Shown here: positions 17,277 through 25,445 of the stretch, in pieces
How positions within the stretch are numbered: the first letter of the stretch is position 1
How the letters are laid out: every line of letters begins with the position of its first letter
Program-made: the position numbers and the translations under genes
Source of the DNA: Shinella sp. PSBB067
Lineage (GTDB): Bacteria > Pseudomonadota > Alphaproteobacteria > Rhizobiales > Rhizobiaceae
Length of the DNA: 64,000 bases
Assembly: GCF_016839145.1 (NCBI RefSeq)
Contig: NZ_CP069302.1
Location: forward strand, 124,001 to 188,000
Direction: 5' to 3'
Notes under the pieces: model-generated
Databases searched by the model: none
What the model was told of the DNA's origin: nothing
Seen by the model: only the letters and a program-made list of their open reading frames with translations

Positions 17277-17293
17277 GGTTAACAAATGGTTAA
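17277..17293 (-). promoter_or_regulatory. CtrA-type box upstream of minCDE
   Basis: On the minus strand the sequence TTAACCATTTGTTAACC matches the CtrA consensus TTAA-N7-TTAAC exactly, about 40 bases upstream of the minC start. Another TTAACC half-site lies at 17243-17248. CtrA is the alphaproteobacterial cell-cycle master regulator and is known to act on Min genes in Sinorhizobium. Whether CtrA binds here is inferred from the consensus match and position. Confidence 0.7.
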
Positions 17294-17481
17294 TTTGCAG
17301 GTGAGGCTGGCGCGAGGCATGCCTTGTCGATGCGGATGGCGGCGATCCGGCTGCGGGAGGAAACGCTGAGGTAGACGCGCCTTATTTGCCGCGCCCGGGG
17401 TGGGTGGCGGAGGCGGATTTTGCGAGGGTGATGTGGGGTGATTCGGTGGTGGAAAGGTGAGGGTGTCGCATGTGGGATTGC

Positions 17482-17765
17482 CCCTCACCCTGGCTCTCTC
17501 CCCGCAGGCCGGTGAGGGAGATATTGAAGGCAGGAGGAAGCCAAAGGAGGGCACCCGGCCCCCATCCACCCTTCGGGCCAGCTTCTCCCGAGGGGAGAAG
17601 GGGCGGGCGGCAGCGTCGAATTCATATGCGATTGCCCTGCGGCAAGGCGGAAGGGACGCATCGCTTAGGCGCATGGGGAAGGAAACCAGCGTGGCATAGC
17701 CCCTTCGCCCCGCCTGCGGGGAGAAGGTGGCCGGCAGGCCGGATGAGGGGCCTCATGCCCGCGGG
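17482..17765. repeat. Cluster of Rhizobium-type intergenic mosaic palindromes
   Basis: The gap between minC and putA (17294-17801) holds no gene but several GC-rich palindromic units. Examples are stem CTTCTCCC/GGGAGAAG (17582-17600) and CCTTCGCCCCGC/GCGGGGAGAAGG (17702-17727), the latter followed by GGCCGGCAGGCCGGATGAGGGG. The flanks repeat CCCCTCACCC and CCCCATCC-type blocks. These resemble the intergenic mosaic elements (RIME-like) of rhizobial genomes; a related copy is at 22374-22540. One hairpin may end putA transcription. Confidence 0.65.
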
Positions 17766-17801
17766 AAGGATAGTCGCGGCGCAATCCGCCGCGACTGCCT
17801 G

Positions 17802-20800
17802 TCAGCCGATCGCCATCAGGCTGGCATTGCCGCCGGCGGCGGCCGTGTTGATGGAGGTGGAGACCTCCTCCAGCAGCCAGTTGAGGCAATATGCTTCCGG
17901 ATCGCCCGAAAGTTCCGCGGTGGTTGCTGCTTGCACCAGCACGAGCGGGCCGGGAAGGCCGGCGATCTTGCGGTTGGCGCTTTCGACGTCCTCCGCCTCA
18001 CCCTCGACGAGCGCGCCGGCAAAGGGGCCGTCCTTCGCCCAGTCGGCCGTCCATGTCAGGCGGGCGGCGACGGAGGCCGGAAGGTCCGCCAGAGCCGGCT
18101 TCAGCGCCTCGACGCTGTCGATGGCGATCTGGTTGCCGGTCGCGAGCGCGGCTGCGATCTGGCGCAGGAGGCCGGCCTCCGTCTTCGGCACGAGGAGGAT
18201 GCGGCCGCGCGGATGCAGCGCATAAATGTTACGCTCGCCGACCGGGCCGGACAGCTCCCGCTCCAGGCCGAGCGCGGAGCGGTTGGCGAAGCTGCGCGCC
18301 GTCTCGCCTTCGGCGGCCTTGCCCTTGCGGTCGAGCCAGGTGATGAAGTCGCGCAATGCCGGGTCGGTATGCACCGAATCCTGCTGCGGCGGGACCGGGG
18401 CCTTCTGCACGAGGCGGCCGATATAGAGCGGGCCGCCCGCCTTGGGACCGGTGCCGGACAGGCCGCGTCCGCCGAAGGGCTGCACGCCGACGACCGCGCC
18501 GATGATGTTGCGGTTGACGTAGATGTTGCCGACCTTGATGCGGCTGACGACATGGGCGATCGTCTCGTCGAGGCGCGTGTGCAGGCCGAAGGTCAGGCCG
18601 TAGCCGGAGGCGTTGATGTCGTCGATCAGCCGGTCGAGATCGGCGCGGCGGAAGCGGATGACATGCAGCACGGGGCCGAAGACCTCGCGCTTGAGGTCGG
18701 AGAGCGTCTTCAGCTCGATGATCGTCGGCGGCACGAAGGTGCCGTTCTCCGTGCCGGCCGGCAGCGGGAGCTGCTCGACCTTGTTGCCGAGCTCGCGCAT
18801 GCGCTCGATATGCTTGATAATACCGTCGCGGGCTTCTGCCGTGATGACCGGGCCGATATCGACATTGAGGCTGTCGGTGCGGCCGAGCGTCAGTTCCTTC
18901 AGCGCACCCTTCAGCATGGTCAGGGTCCGGTCTGCGACGTCGTCCTGCAGGCACAGCACGCGCAGCGCCGAGCAGCGCTGGCCGGCGCTGTCGAAGGCCG
19001 AGGCGATGACGTCGCCGACGACCTGCTCGGCAAGCGCCGAGGAATCGACGATCATGCCGTTCTGGCCGCCGGTCTCGGCGATCAGCGGGATTGGCTTGCC
19101 GCTTTCCGAAAGGCGCTCGGCAAGCTGCGCCTGGATGAGGCGGGCGACTTCCGTCGAGCCGGTGAACATGACGCCGGCCGTCTTGGAGGCGCCGACAAGC
19201 GCCGCGCCGACGCGGCCCGCGCCGGGCACGAATTGCAGCGCACCGGCTGGAACGCCGGCTTCGTGCAGGATCTTCACGCTCTCATGCGCGATAACAGGCG
19301 TTTCCTCGGCGGGCTTCGCCAGCACGGCATTGCCGGCGACGAGGGCGGCGGCGACCTGTCCGGTGAAGATGGCGAGCGGGAAGTTCCACGGGCTGATGCA
19401 GACGATCGGGCCGAGCGGCAGGTGGGAGGGCCCGAGCGTGCGGCGCGCCTGTTCGGCATAGTAGCGCAGGAAATCGACGGCCTCGCGCACCTCGCCGATG
19501 GCATTGGCCGCCGACTTGCCGGCCTCGCGCATGATGATGCCCATCAGCGGCTCGATGCGGGCTTCCATGAGGTCTGCCGCGCGGTCGAGGCAGGCGGCGC
19601 GCTCGGCGGGGGCGGTCGCGGCCCAGGCGGCGACGCTGTCCGCCGCCATGCCGACGATGCGCTCGGCGTCTTCCGCCCTGATCTCGGTGACGCGGCCGAC
19701 GACGTCGCGGTGGTCGGCGGGGTTGACGACGTCGCTGGTCTCGCCGGCCGTGGAGCCGTCCGCCAGAAGCGGGGCGGCGTGCCATTCTCCGGCGGCGCTG
19801 CCGGCAAGCTCGCCGGCCAGTTCGGCAAGCGTCGTCTCGTTGGAGAGGTCGAGGCCCCTGGAGTTCTCGCGGCTCTTGCCGAAGAGGTCGACGGGCAGGG
19901 CGATCTGGTCGTGCTGCGCGCCGAGGACGGGCATGGCGGCGACGATGTCGACCGGATCGGCGATCAGCGATTCCACCGAGACCTTGGGATCGGAGATGCG
20001 GTTGACGAAGGAGGAGTTCGCGCCGTTTTCGAGGAGGCGGCGGACGAGATAGGCGAGCAGCGTCTCATGCGTGCCGACGGGGGCGTAGACGCGGCACGGC
20101 CGGTCCAGCTTGTCCTTGCCGACCACCTCGTCGTAAAGCGGCTCGCCCATGCCGTGCAGGCACTGGAATTCGTACTTGCAGACGGCGAATTCCGGGCCTG
20201 CGAGCTGATAGATCGTCGCGAGGCTCTGCGCGTTGTGCGTGGCGAATTGCGGGAAGACGGCGTCCGGCGCGGCGAGCAGCTTGCGGGCGCAGGCGACATA
20301 GGCGACGTCCGTATAGATCTTGCGTGTATAGACCGGGAAGCCTTCGAGGCCGTCGAGCTGCGCGCGCTTGATCTCGGCGTCCCAATAAGCGCCCTTGACG
20401 AGGCGCACCATGACGCGCCGGCCGGAGCGGCGGGCGAGGTCGATGATGAAGTCGAGCACGAAGGGGCAGCGCTTGCCATAGGCCTGCACCACGAAGCCGA
20501 GGCCGTTCCAGCCCTTGAGGTCCTCTTCGAAGCAGAGGCTTTCGAGGAGGTCGAGCGAGAGTTCCAGCCGGTCGGCCTCCTCGGCGTCGATGTTGAGGCC
20601 GATATCGTAGCTCCTGGCGATGGCGGCGAGCGCCTTCACCTTCGGCAGCAGCTCGCCCATGACCCGCCCGGCCTGCGCGCGGACATAGCGCGGATGCAGC
20701 GCCGAGAGCTTGATGGAGATGCCGGGGCCTTCATAGATGCCGCGGCCGGCCGAGGCCTTGCCGATGGCATGGATGGCGGCCTCGTAGTCGCGGTAGTAGC

Positions 20801-21464
20801 GTTCGGCGTCGGCGGCGGTCGTCGCGGCTTCGCCCAGCATGTCGTAGGAATAGCGGAAGCCGCGCGCTTCGAGCGGCTTTGAGCGCTTCAGCGCCTCCTC
20901 GATGGTCTCGCCGGTGACGAACTGCTCGCCCATCATGCGCATCGCCATGTCGACGCCGCGGCGGATGACCGGTTCGCCGGCCCGCGCGATGAGGCGCGTC
21001 AGCGCGGCGGAAAGGCCGCGGTCGTTGACGGTGGAGGTGAGCTTGCCGGTGACGACGAGGCCCCAGGTGGCGGCATTGACGAACATCGACTTGCCGCCGC
21101 CGATATGGGAGGTCCAGTCGCCCTCGGCGATCTTGTCGCGGATCAGCGCGTCGCGCGTGTCGGTGTCGGGGATGCGCAGCAGCGCCTCGGCAAGGCACAT
21201 CAGCGCCACGCCTTCCTGGCTCGACAGCGAATATTCCTGCACCAGGCCCTCGACGCCGGTGCCCTTGTGCTTGGCGCGCAGCGCCTCGATCAGCGTGCGG
21301 GCGGTGCTGCGGATATCGTAGCGCTGCGTGTCGGTGACGCGTGCGGCCGCGACGAGGGGCGGCAGGCACTCGGTCTCGGGGCGGCGATAGGCGGCGGTGA
21401 TCGCCTGGCGAAGCTCGCTCTGCGGGCGGATCGGCGGCGCGAAATTGGCAAAGGGTTTCTGCAT
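17802..21464 (-). CDS. putA: Bifunctional proline dehydrogenase / glutamate semialdehyde dehydrogenase PutA
   Basis: 1220-residue peripheral membrane flavoenzyme oxidising proline to glutamate. It lacks the N-terminal ribbon-helix-helix of enterobacterial PutA, so it is enzymatic only. Order: helical arm (about 20-130), FAD-binding proline dehydrogenase barrel (about 190-490, with RVMVRLVKGAYWDAEIKRAQ and RLLENGANSSFVNR), aldehyde dehydrogenase (about 560-1000, with ISPWNFPLAIFTGQ and catalytic cysteine C831 in GQRCSALRV), then a C-terminal domain of about 200 residues as in long type B PutA. It ends in MAIG. A divergent Lrp-type regulator lies upstream, as for rhizobial putR-putA. A 68-aa ORF sits 35 bases before the start. 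Confidence 0.97.
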   Translation of the reverse strand: MQKPFANFAPPIRPQSELRQAITAAYRRPETECLPPLVAAARVTDTQRYDIRSTARTLIEALRAKHKGTGVEGLVQEYSLSSQEGVALMCLAEALLRIPDTDTRDALIRDKIAEGDWTSHIGGGKSMFVNAATWGLVVTGKLTSTVNDRGLSAALTRLIARAGEPVIRRGVDMAMRMMGEQFVTGETIEEALKRSKPLEARGFRYSYDMLGEAATTAADAERYYRDYEAAIHAIGKASAGRGIYEGPGISIKLSALHPRYVRAQAGRVMGELLPKVKALAAIARSYDIGLNIDAEEADRLELSLDLLESLCFEEDLKGWNGLGFVVQAYGKRCPFVLDFIIDLARRSGRRVMVRLVKGAYWDAEIKRAQLDGLEGFPVYTRKIYTDVAYVACARKLLAAPDAVFPQFATHNAQSLATIYQLAGPEFAVCKYEFQCLHGMGEPLYDEVVGKDKLDRPCRVYAPVGTHETLLAYLVRRLLENGANSSFVNRISDPKVSVESLIADPVDIVAAMPVLGAQHDQIALPVDLFGKSRENSRGLDLSNETTLAELAGELAGSAAGEWHAAPLLADGSTAGETSDVVNPADHRDVVGRVTEIRAEDAERIVGMAADSVAAWAATAPAERAACLDRAADLMEARIEPLMGIIMREAGKSAANAIGEVREAVDFLRYYAEQARRTLGPSHLPLGPIVCISPWNFPLAIFTGQVAAALVAGNAVLAKPAEETPVIAHESVKILHEAGVPAGALQFVPGAGRVGAALVGASKTAGVMFTGSTEVARLIQAQLAERLSESGKPIPLIAETGGQNGMIVDSSALAEQVVGDVIASAFDSAGQRCSALRVLCLQDDVADRTLTMLKGALKELTLGRTDSLNVDIGPVITAEARDGIIKHIERMRELGNKVEQLPLPAGTENGTFVPPTIIELKTLSDLKREVFGPVLHVIRFRRADLDRLIDDINASGYGLTFGLHTRLDETIAHVVSRIKVGNIYVNRNIIGAVVGVQPFGGRGLSGTGPKAGGPLYIGRLVQKAPVPPQQDSVHTDPALRDFITWLDRKGKAAEGETARSFANRSALGLERELSGPVGERNIYALHPRGRILLVPKTEAGLLRQIAAALATGNQIAIDSVEALKPALADLPASVAARLTWTADWAKDGPFAGALVEGEAEDVESANRKIAGLPGPLVLVQAATTAELSGDPEAYCLNWLLEEVSTSINTAAAGGNASLMAIG

Positions 21465-21499
21465 GGCGGGACCTGTGGGAAGCGAGGTTCGGTAGGAAA

Positions 21500-21706
21500 T
21501 CAGCGGATGAAGGTGACGGCAGGCTCGTCCCGGTCGGGGACGTCATGGAACTCCGGGGCGTGATGGAGCCGGATGGCCGGCGCACCGCGCGCGGACCGCT
21601 CCGCCCTGATGCTGCAGGCCGCGACCAGCGCCCTTATGCCGAGCGGCTTGTAGTGGCCGAGAAGGTCCGGCCGCATGCTATCATCGAAGCTCTTGTCGTG
21701 CACCAT
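21500..21706 (-). CDS. Small hypothetical protein directly upstream of putA
   Basis: 68-residue protein (MVHDKSFDDSMRPDLLGHYKPLGIRAL..., ending VTFIR). I do not recognise a family. It is probably real: third codon positions are almost all G or C as in neighbours, it fills the space between putR and putA on the putA strand, and AGGGG precedes the ATG (a second ATG at 21709 is possible). The stop is 35 bases from the putA start, so the two are likely co-transcribed. It has no membrane segment. It could also act as a translated leader; this is speculation. Confidence 0.5.
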   Translation of the reverse strand: MVHDKSFDDSMRPDLLGHYKPLGIRALVAACSIRAERSARGAPAIRLHHAPEFHDVPDRDEPAVTFIR

Positions 21707-21885
21707 CATCCCCTGTTCGCGGTAAAGGTTCGCCGCTTGCGCCGGCCGCGTCGAGGGCGGCCGGATGTCGCTTGGGCGATCCGGGAAACTGGTGCGGACA
21801 ATATCATGATGCTAAAAAACAAATGGACTTCAAATTGCCTTCGATTAGGCTGATTGTATCTATTTTTCGCAGATTGGAGGGTGAT

Positions 21886-22356
21886 TTGCCCGATATTTCC
21901 CACGCTGATGGGTCGCTGGATGCCTTCGACCGGAAAATCCTCGAGGAACTCACGGAAAACGGCCGCATCCCCGTCGCGGAGCTGGCCGAGAAGGTGGGCC
22001 TGTCCAAGACGCCCTGCCAGAACCGCTTCAAGCGGCTGATCGCCGAAGGCTTCATCCAGGGCTTCAAGGCGATCCTCAACCCTTCGAAGATGAACCTCGA
22101 CCACATCGCCTTCGCGGAGGTGAAGCTGACCAACACCCACGAAGAGGCGCTGAACAGCTTCAACGCGGCGGTCAAGAAGATCAAGGAAGTCGAGGAGTGC
22201 CACATGATCGCCGGCCGCTTCGATTATCTCCTGAAGATCCGCACTCGAGACATCAAGAAGTACCGGCTTGTGCTCGGCGAGCGCATCTCGAACCTGCCCT
22301 ATGTCGCCAATACCTCGACCAATGTGGCGATGGAAACGGTGAAGGAGCGGGGGTGA
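21886..22356 (+). CDS. Lrp/AsnC-family regulator of putA (PutR-like)
   Basis: 156-residue Lrp-type regulator. The winged helix is around residues 10-60 (LDAFDRKILEELTENGRIPVAELAEKVGLSKTPCQNRFKRL), followed by the RAM ligand-binding domain (about 70-150, LDHIAFAEVKLTNTH and VEECHMIAGRFDYLLKIR). Start choice: GGAGG stands five bases before a TTG at 21886 and this gives the usual Lrp length; longer in-frame ATG starts at 21772 and 21823 lack a Shine-Dalgarno and add atypical residues. It is transcribed away from putA, the arrangement of proline-responsive PutR, so it probably activates putA with proline. The symbol is left blank because the assignment is contextual. Confidence 0.85.
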   Translation: MPDISHADGSLDAFDRKILEELTENGRIPVAELAEKVGLSKTPCQNRFKRLIAEGFIQGFKAILNPSKMNLDHIAFAEVKLTNTHEEALNSFNAAVKKIKEVEECHMIAGRFDYLLKIRTRDIKKYRLVLGERISNLPYVANTSTNVAMETVKERG

Positions 22357-22373
22357 CTGCTCTCAGCACGGAA

Positions 22374-22540
22374 TCGCCGGGCGATCCGGGTGGAGCCTGC
22401 CCCTCGCCTTGACCTCTGCCCGCACGCGGGGAGAGGAGAGCTGCCCCACGCGCGGTTGTTGGCTGGGGAAGCCGGCGGGCATATCCCCTTCGCCCCGCAG
22501 CCAAGGAGAAGGAGGCCGGCCGGCCGGACGCGGGGCGAGC
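22374..22540. repeat. Rhizobium-type mosaic palindromic repeat
   Basis: GC-rich intergenic block between putR and the DUF3008 gene with elements like those at 17482-17765: GCCCGCACGCGGGGAGAG, and CCCCTTCGCCCCGCAGCC followed by AAGGAGAAGGAGGCCGGC. Palindromic halves face each other, and the GGCCGGC tail is shared. It is consistent with RIME-like noncoding elements that fold as hairpins; no gene is visible. Confidence 0.6.
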
Positions 22541-22612
22541 CTCCGCATGCGCCTCCCCCGGAACATCGCACGGCGGCCCGCGTTTGCGCTCCATTCGACA
22601 AAGGAGGCTGTC

Positions 22613-22804
22613 ATGCCGGCAAAATCGAAAGCGCAGCAGAAGGCCGCCGGTGCGGCCCTTGCCGCCAAGCGCGGCGACATGAAGAAGAGCGAGCTCAAGG
22701 GCGCCTCGAAGGGCATGGAGAAATCCATGTCGGAAAAGGAGCTGGAGGAAATGGCTTCCACCAAGCGTAAGGGCAAGCCGGAGCACAAGTCGAAAGCCGA
22801 CTGA
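22613..22804 (+). CDS. DUF3008 small lysine-rich protein
   Basis: 63-residue, highly charged protein MPAKSKAQQKAAGAALAAKRGD... with a repeated Lys/Ser/Glu pattern and a KGKPEHKSKAD tail, matching the DUF3008 family common in Rhizobiales. It is predicted largely disordered or helical and soluble. The start is firm: AAGGAGG five bases before the ATG. DUF3008 proteins often accompany general stress genes, but nothing here proves regulation. It stands alone behind the mosaic repeat. Confidence 0.88.
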   Translation: MPAKSKAQQKAAGAALAAKRGDMKKSELKGASKGMEKSMSEKELEEMASTKRKGKPEHKSKAD

Positions 22805-22906
22805 CGCTCGCCCCCCGCAGGTGCGTGCTTCAATCCCGCGAAGGCGGCTTGACCGGCCGCCATTGTCCGTCGCGAAGATTGCTTCCCTCCTGCGACACGG
22901 AAACGG

Positions 22907-23209
22907 CTAAATTCCCGATCCGTCGAGTTGCTGGGCATCGTCGCCCTGCCATGGTGCGGGCGCGGCGCGGCCGAAATTGGCCGAAGGCATCGGCATCCAG
23001 CATTTCAGCTCCGGCTCGGCATATTCGATGACGCAGCCGGGCGCGGAATCGGAGGCGCGCCAGCCTTCCCCGCCGAACCGATCGCCATGCGACCAGTAGG
23101 CGACGTCGACTTCCGCCGGTCCCTGCTCGGAGGAGCGTACCGTGACGAGGATTCGGCTACCGTCCTTCGGCGCGCTTGCCATCTGGCGCCAGCGTTCAGG
23201 TTCGTCCAT
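22907..23209 (-). CDS. Hypothetical protein with APKDG-type N-terminal motif
   Basis: 100 residues. The start (MDEPERWRQMASAPKDGSRILVTVR) has the W-x-MASAPKDG-x-x-ILV pattern seen in short phage-like and DUF551-like proteins, followed by DVAYWSHGDRFGGEGWRASD. Tryptophans and glycines suggest a small beta-rich domain. GAGGAGA precedes the ATG at 23209; an ATG at 23227 is less well placed. It is monocistronic and convergent with the DUF3008 gene. The function is unknown. Confidence 0.72.
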   Translation of the reverse strand: MDEPERWRQMASAPKDGSRILVTVRSSEQGPAEVDVAYWSHGDRFGGEGWRASDSAPGCVIEYAEPELKCWMPMPSANFGRAAPAPWQGDDAQQLDGSGI

Positions 23210-23380
23210 CGTTTCTCCTCCCGTCAAGTGTGGAGCGAAGTGTCACCTCGCCGGCAAAACGGGTCAACCCAAACTTTGCCAAACCTCTCCTCTTTCGAGT
23301 GGCATGGCCTTTCACGAAGGCTCACGGCTGGAAAACAGCAGCAGATCCTTGCCCAGCGCCAAGCCGAAGGCCTGAAATGA

Positions 23381-23416
23381 CGAAGGGCGCTCGACCCTTT
23401 CGGGGAGCGCCCTTCG
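23381..23416. other. Perfect 12-bp stem-loop in a 458-bp gene-free gap
   Basis: Between 23210 and 23667 there is no convincing gene. Its most visible structure is a perfect inverted repeat CGAAGGGCGCTC (23381-23392) / GAGCGCCCTTCG (23405-23416) with a 12-base loop that itself contains CCC and GGG. There is no T-run on either strand, so a factor-independent terminator is not proved; a small RNA or processing hairpin is possible. A weaker dyad ACCATCACTGTGGT lies near 23624-23637, just before the next gene. Confidence 0.5.
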
Positions 23417-23667
23417 AGCCCGGACAACTACGAACGCGCGACAGGGGACCATCGCTGCAGGCAGTCGTCGAGAACGGGCAGTGAGCGAGAGATGGGGAGG
23501 GGACGACAGGAATTCAAGAGCGCCGATGTCGCCGCTACCGAAGAACCGCGGCAAACGACCGGCGCGGCGAAACAACACGATGCGTTCGGTCGTTGGGCGG
23601 ATACGCCACCTGCCTGTGATCCACCATCACTGTGGTAGGATGTAGCCGGGTATCAGGAGGCGAAGCG

Positions 23668-24132
23668 ATGACAGGGGACGACCGGTTCGAGCTTTCCCGC
23701 TTCGTTGCGGCACAGGACCCTGTCTTCGCCACGGTCCTGGCGGAACTGCGGGCGGGCCGCAAGGAAAGCCACTGGATGTGGTTCGTTTTCCCGCAATTGC
23801 GCGCGCTGGGGCGATCTCCTACCGCGAAATTCTATGGCATCGGTTCGCTCGACGAGGCCAGGGCCTATCTCGAACATCCCGTGCTTGCCGGAAGGCTGGC
23901 CGAGGCGGTCGATGCGGTGCTCGCCGTGCAGGGCGGTTCCGTCCATGACATCTTCGGCTCGCCCGACGACCTGAAATTCCGCTCCTCGATGACCCTGTTC
24001 GACGTGGCGGCAGAGGGCAGGGAGAGACGCTTCCGGCTTGCGCTGGAGCGGTTCTTTGCCGGCGAGCCCGACCGGCATACGCTGGAGTTCATCCATGATG
24101 GCAGCGCCGTCGATCCTGCGGGACGGCGATGA
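23668..24132 (+). CDS. DUF1810 family protein
   Basis: 154-residue soluble protein: DDRFELSRFVAAQDPVFATVLAELRAGRKESHWMWFVFPQL, then a PTAKFYGIGSLDEARAYLEHPVLAGRL block, characteristic of DUF1810, whose biochemical role is not known to me. AGGAGG stands seven bases before the ATG at 23668, and a longer in-frame start at 23632 has no such site. Its end overlaps the following DUF488 gene by four bases, so the two are co-translated. The tail ending DPAGRR is unremarkable. Confidence 0.88.
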   Translation: MTGDDRFELSRFVAAQDPVFATVLAELRAGRKESHWMWFVFPQLRALGRSPTAKFYGIGSLDEARAYLEHPVLAGRLAEAVDAVLAVQGGSVHDIFGSPDDLKFRSSMTLFDVAAEGRERRFRLALERFFAGEPDRHTLEFIHDGSAVDPAGRR

Positions 24133-24686
24133 CGCAGCCGTTTTTCACCATCGGCCATTCCAACCGCAGTCTCGCGGAGTTTGTCGCCCTTCTGCGTTCC
24201 GCGCGCATCGAACGGGTCGTCGATATTCGAAAGATGCCGATGTCGCGCGCCAATCCGCAGTTCAACCACGACGCGTTGTCCACCGCGCTGGCCGAGGTGC
24301 AGATAGCCTATGAACATGTCGCGGCACTCGGCGGGCTTCGCGGCCGCAGGCCGGCCTTGCCGCCACAGATCAATGGCCTTTGGCAAAACAGGAGCTTCCA
24401 TAACTACGCCGACTATGCGCTGTCCGATGCCTTCCATGCGGGCCTGGAACATCTTCGCACGGAGGGGCATCGGTGGCGTTGCGCGATGATGTGCGCCGAG
24501 GCAGTCTGGTGGCGCTGTCACCGCCGCATCGTTTCCGATTACCTCATCGCGCAGGGCGAAAGCGTCTTCCACATCATGGGCGAAGGCCGGATCGAGGAGG
24601 CGCACCTGACTCCCGGCGCCGAGCCGCAAGCGGACGGAACGGTGGTCTATCCCGCCCTCGGTGAGCCGCGTCTGCCTGATGGATAA
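24129..24686 (+). CDS. DUF488 family protein
   Basis: 185 residues. The N-terminal GHSNRSLAEFVALLRSARIERVVDIRKMPMSRANPQF is the DUF488 signature, with the conserved arginine; further along are LGGLRGRR and CAEAVWWRCHRRIVSDYL, with the cysteine-glutamate and HR pair conserved in the family. DUF488 proteins are predicted enzymes, but their reaction is unknown. The start overlaps the DUF1810 stop (ATGA). A gene-free 219-bp gap with nothing recognisable follows (24687-24905). Confidence 0.9.
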   Translation: MTQPFFTIGHSNRSLAEFVALLRSARIERVVDIRKMPMSRANPQFNHDALSTALAEVQIAYEHVAALGGLRGRRPALPPQINGLWQNRSFHNYADYALSDAFHAGLEHLRTEGHRWRCAMMCAEAVWWRCHRRIVSDYLIAQGESVFHIMGEGRIEEAHLTPGAEPQADGTVVYPALGEPRLPDG

Positions 24687-24905
24687 TGTCGTGCTCGATG
24701 AGACCTGCCGTTCCCGCGGTGTGAGTTCGGCAGGAACCCCTTTCCGCGAAGTCCGGGGAATGTGCTTTTCCTGCAAGAATGCCGGACCATGGAGATCGCT
24801 CGCGGGAGCCGGCCGTCGCGTTGCATATCGCGAGTCCAGATCGGATGGGCCACCGGCAGGGTGTCTGGCGGCGCGCTATTACGGTGGACGGATGTTCCGA
24901 TCCCA

Positions 24906-25364
24906 TCACTCACGGGACGATCGCAAGGGCATCGCGCCCGGCAGTTTCGCCTCGATCGCCGCAAGGCCGGCCTCCAGTTGCTCAAGGGCGCCGGCGCCGA
25001 GGAGTTGCGCCATTTCCCGCTCGTAGGCGTGCGCGAGTTCGATCATCTCGGTGAAGATGCGCCGGCCGGCCGGGGTCAGGTCCAGATGCTCGAAGCGGCG
25101 GTCGTCGGCGTCCTCGCTGCGCTTCAGCCAGCGCTTTTCCTCCAGCGCCCGGACGGCGCGGGAAACCTTCGTCTTGTGCATGCTGGAATTGGCGCCGATC
25201 TCCGTCGCCGTCATGCGGCCGTAGGCGCCGAGGGCGGCGAGCGCCCGCCATTCCGGCCGGGTCATCCGGTAGCGCGTCCGGTACTGCGCGGCAAAGCGCT
25301 GGCTTACGCGCTCGGCCGCCTGGTTCAGCCGGTAGGGCAGGAAGGTTTCGAGCTTGAAGTCCAT
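24906..25364 (-). CDS. MarR-family regulator divergent from hmgA
   Basis: 152-residue winged-helix regulator. The recognition region is at MTATEIGANSSMHKTKVSRAVRALEEKRWL (about residues 50-80), followed by the wing RSEDADDRRFEHLDLT. The helices at both ends dimerise. It is transcribed away from hmgA with an 81-bp gap that contains two GGTTACAT repeats and a perfect GTTACA-TC-TGTAAC dyad. This layout matches homogentisate-responsive MarR repressors next to hmgA in other bacteria, so it likely represses hmgA and itself. The ligand (homogentisate) is inferred. Confidence 0.85.
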   Translation of the reverse strand: MDFKLETFLPYRLNQAAERVSQRFAAQYRTRYRMTRPEWRALAALGAYGRMTATEIGANSSMHKTKVSRAVRALEEKRWLKRSEDADDRRFEHLDLTPAGRRIFTEMIELAHAYEREMAQLLGAGALEQLEAGLAAIEAKLPGAMPLRSSRE

Positions 25365-25380
25365 GGCCGGCCGCCTTGAT

Positions 25381-25410
25381 GGTTACATAATGGACGGTTA
25401 CATCTGTAAC
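25381..25410. promoter_or_regulatory. Operator candidate: tandem GGTTACAT with dyad
   Basis: GGTTACAT occurs at 25381-25388 and again at 25396-25403, a 15-base period; the second copy is half of the perfect palindrome GTTACA-TC-TGTAAC (25397-25410). It lies midway between the divergent MarR gene (start 25364) and hmgA (start 25446). A MarR dimer site is the natural explanation. Confidence 0.72.
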
Positions 25411-25445
25411 TATCTGATAAAGAGCCTTGCGGAGGAGGGCAAGCC

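Noticed and set aside
17727..20882. 1051-codon plus-strand frame across putA
   Set aside because: Shadow of putA with no recognisable domains.
23312..23578. Possible 88-aa minus-strand protein
   Set aside because: Poor ribosome binding site and atypical composition; overlaps the strong stem-loop.
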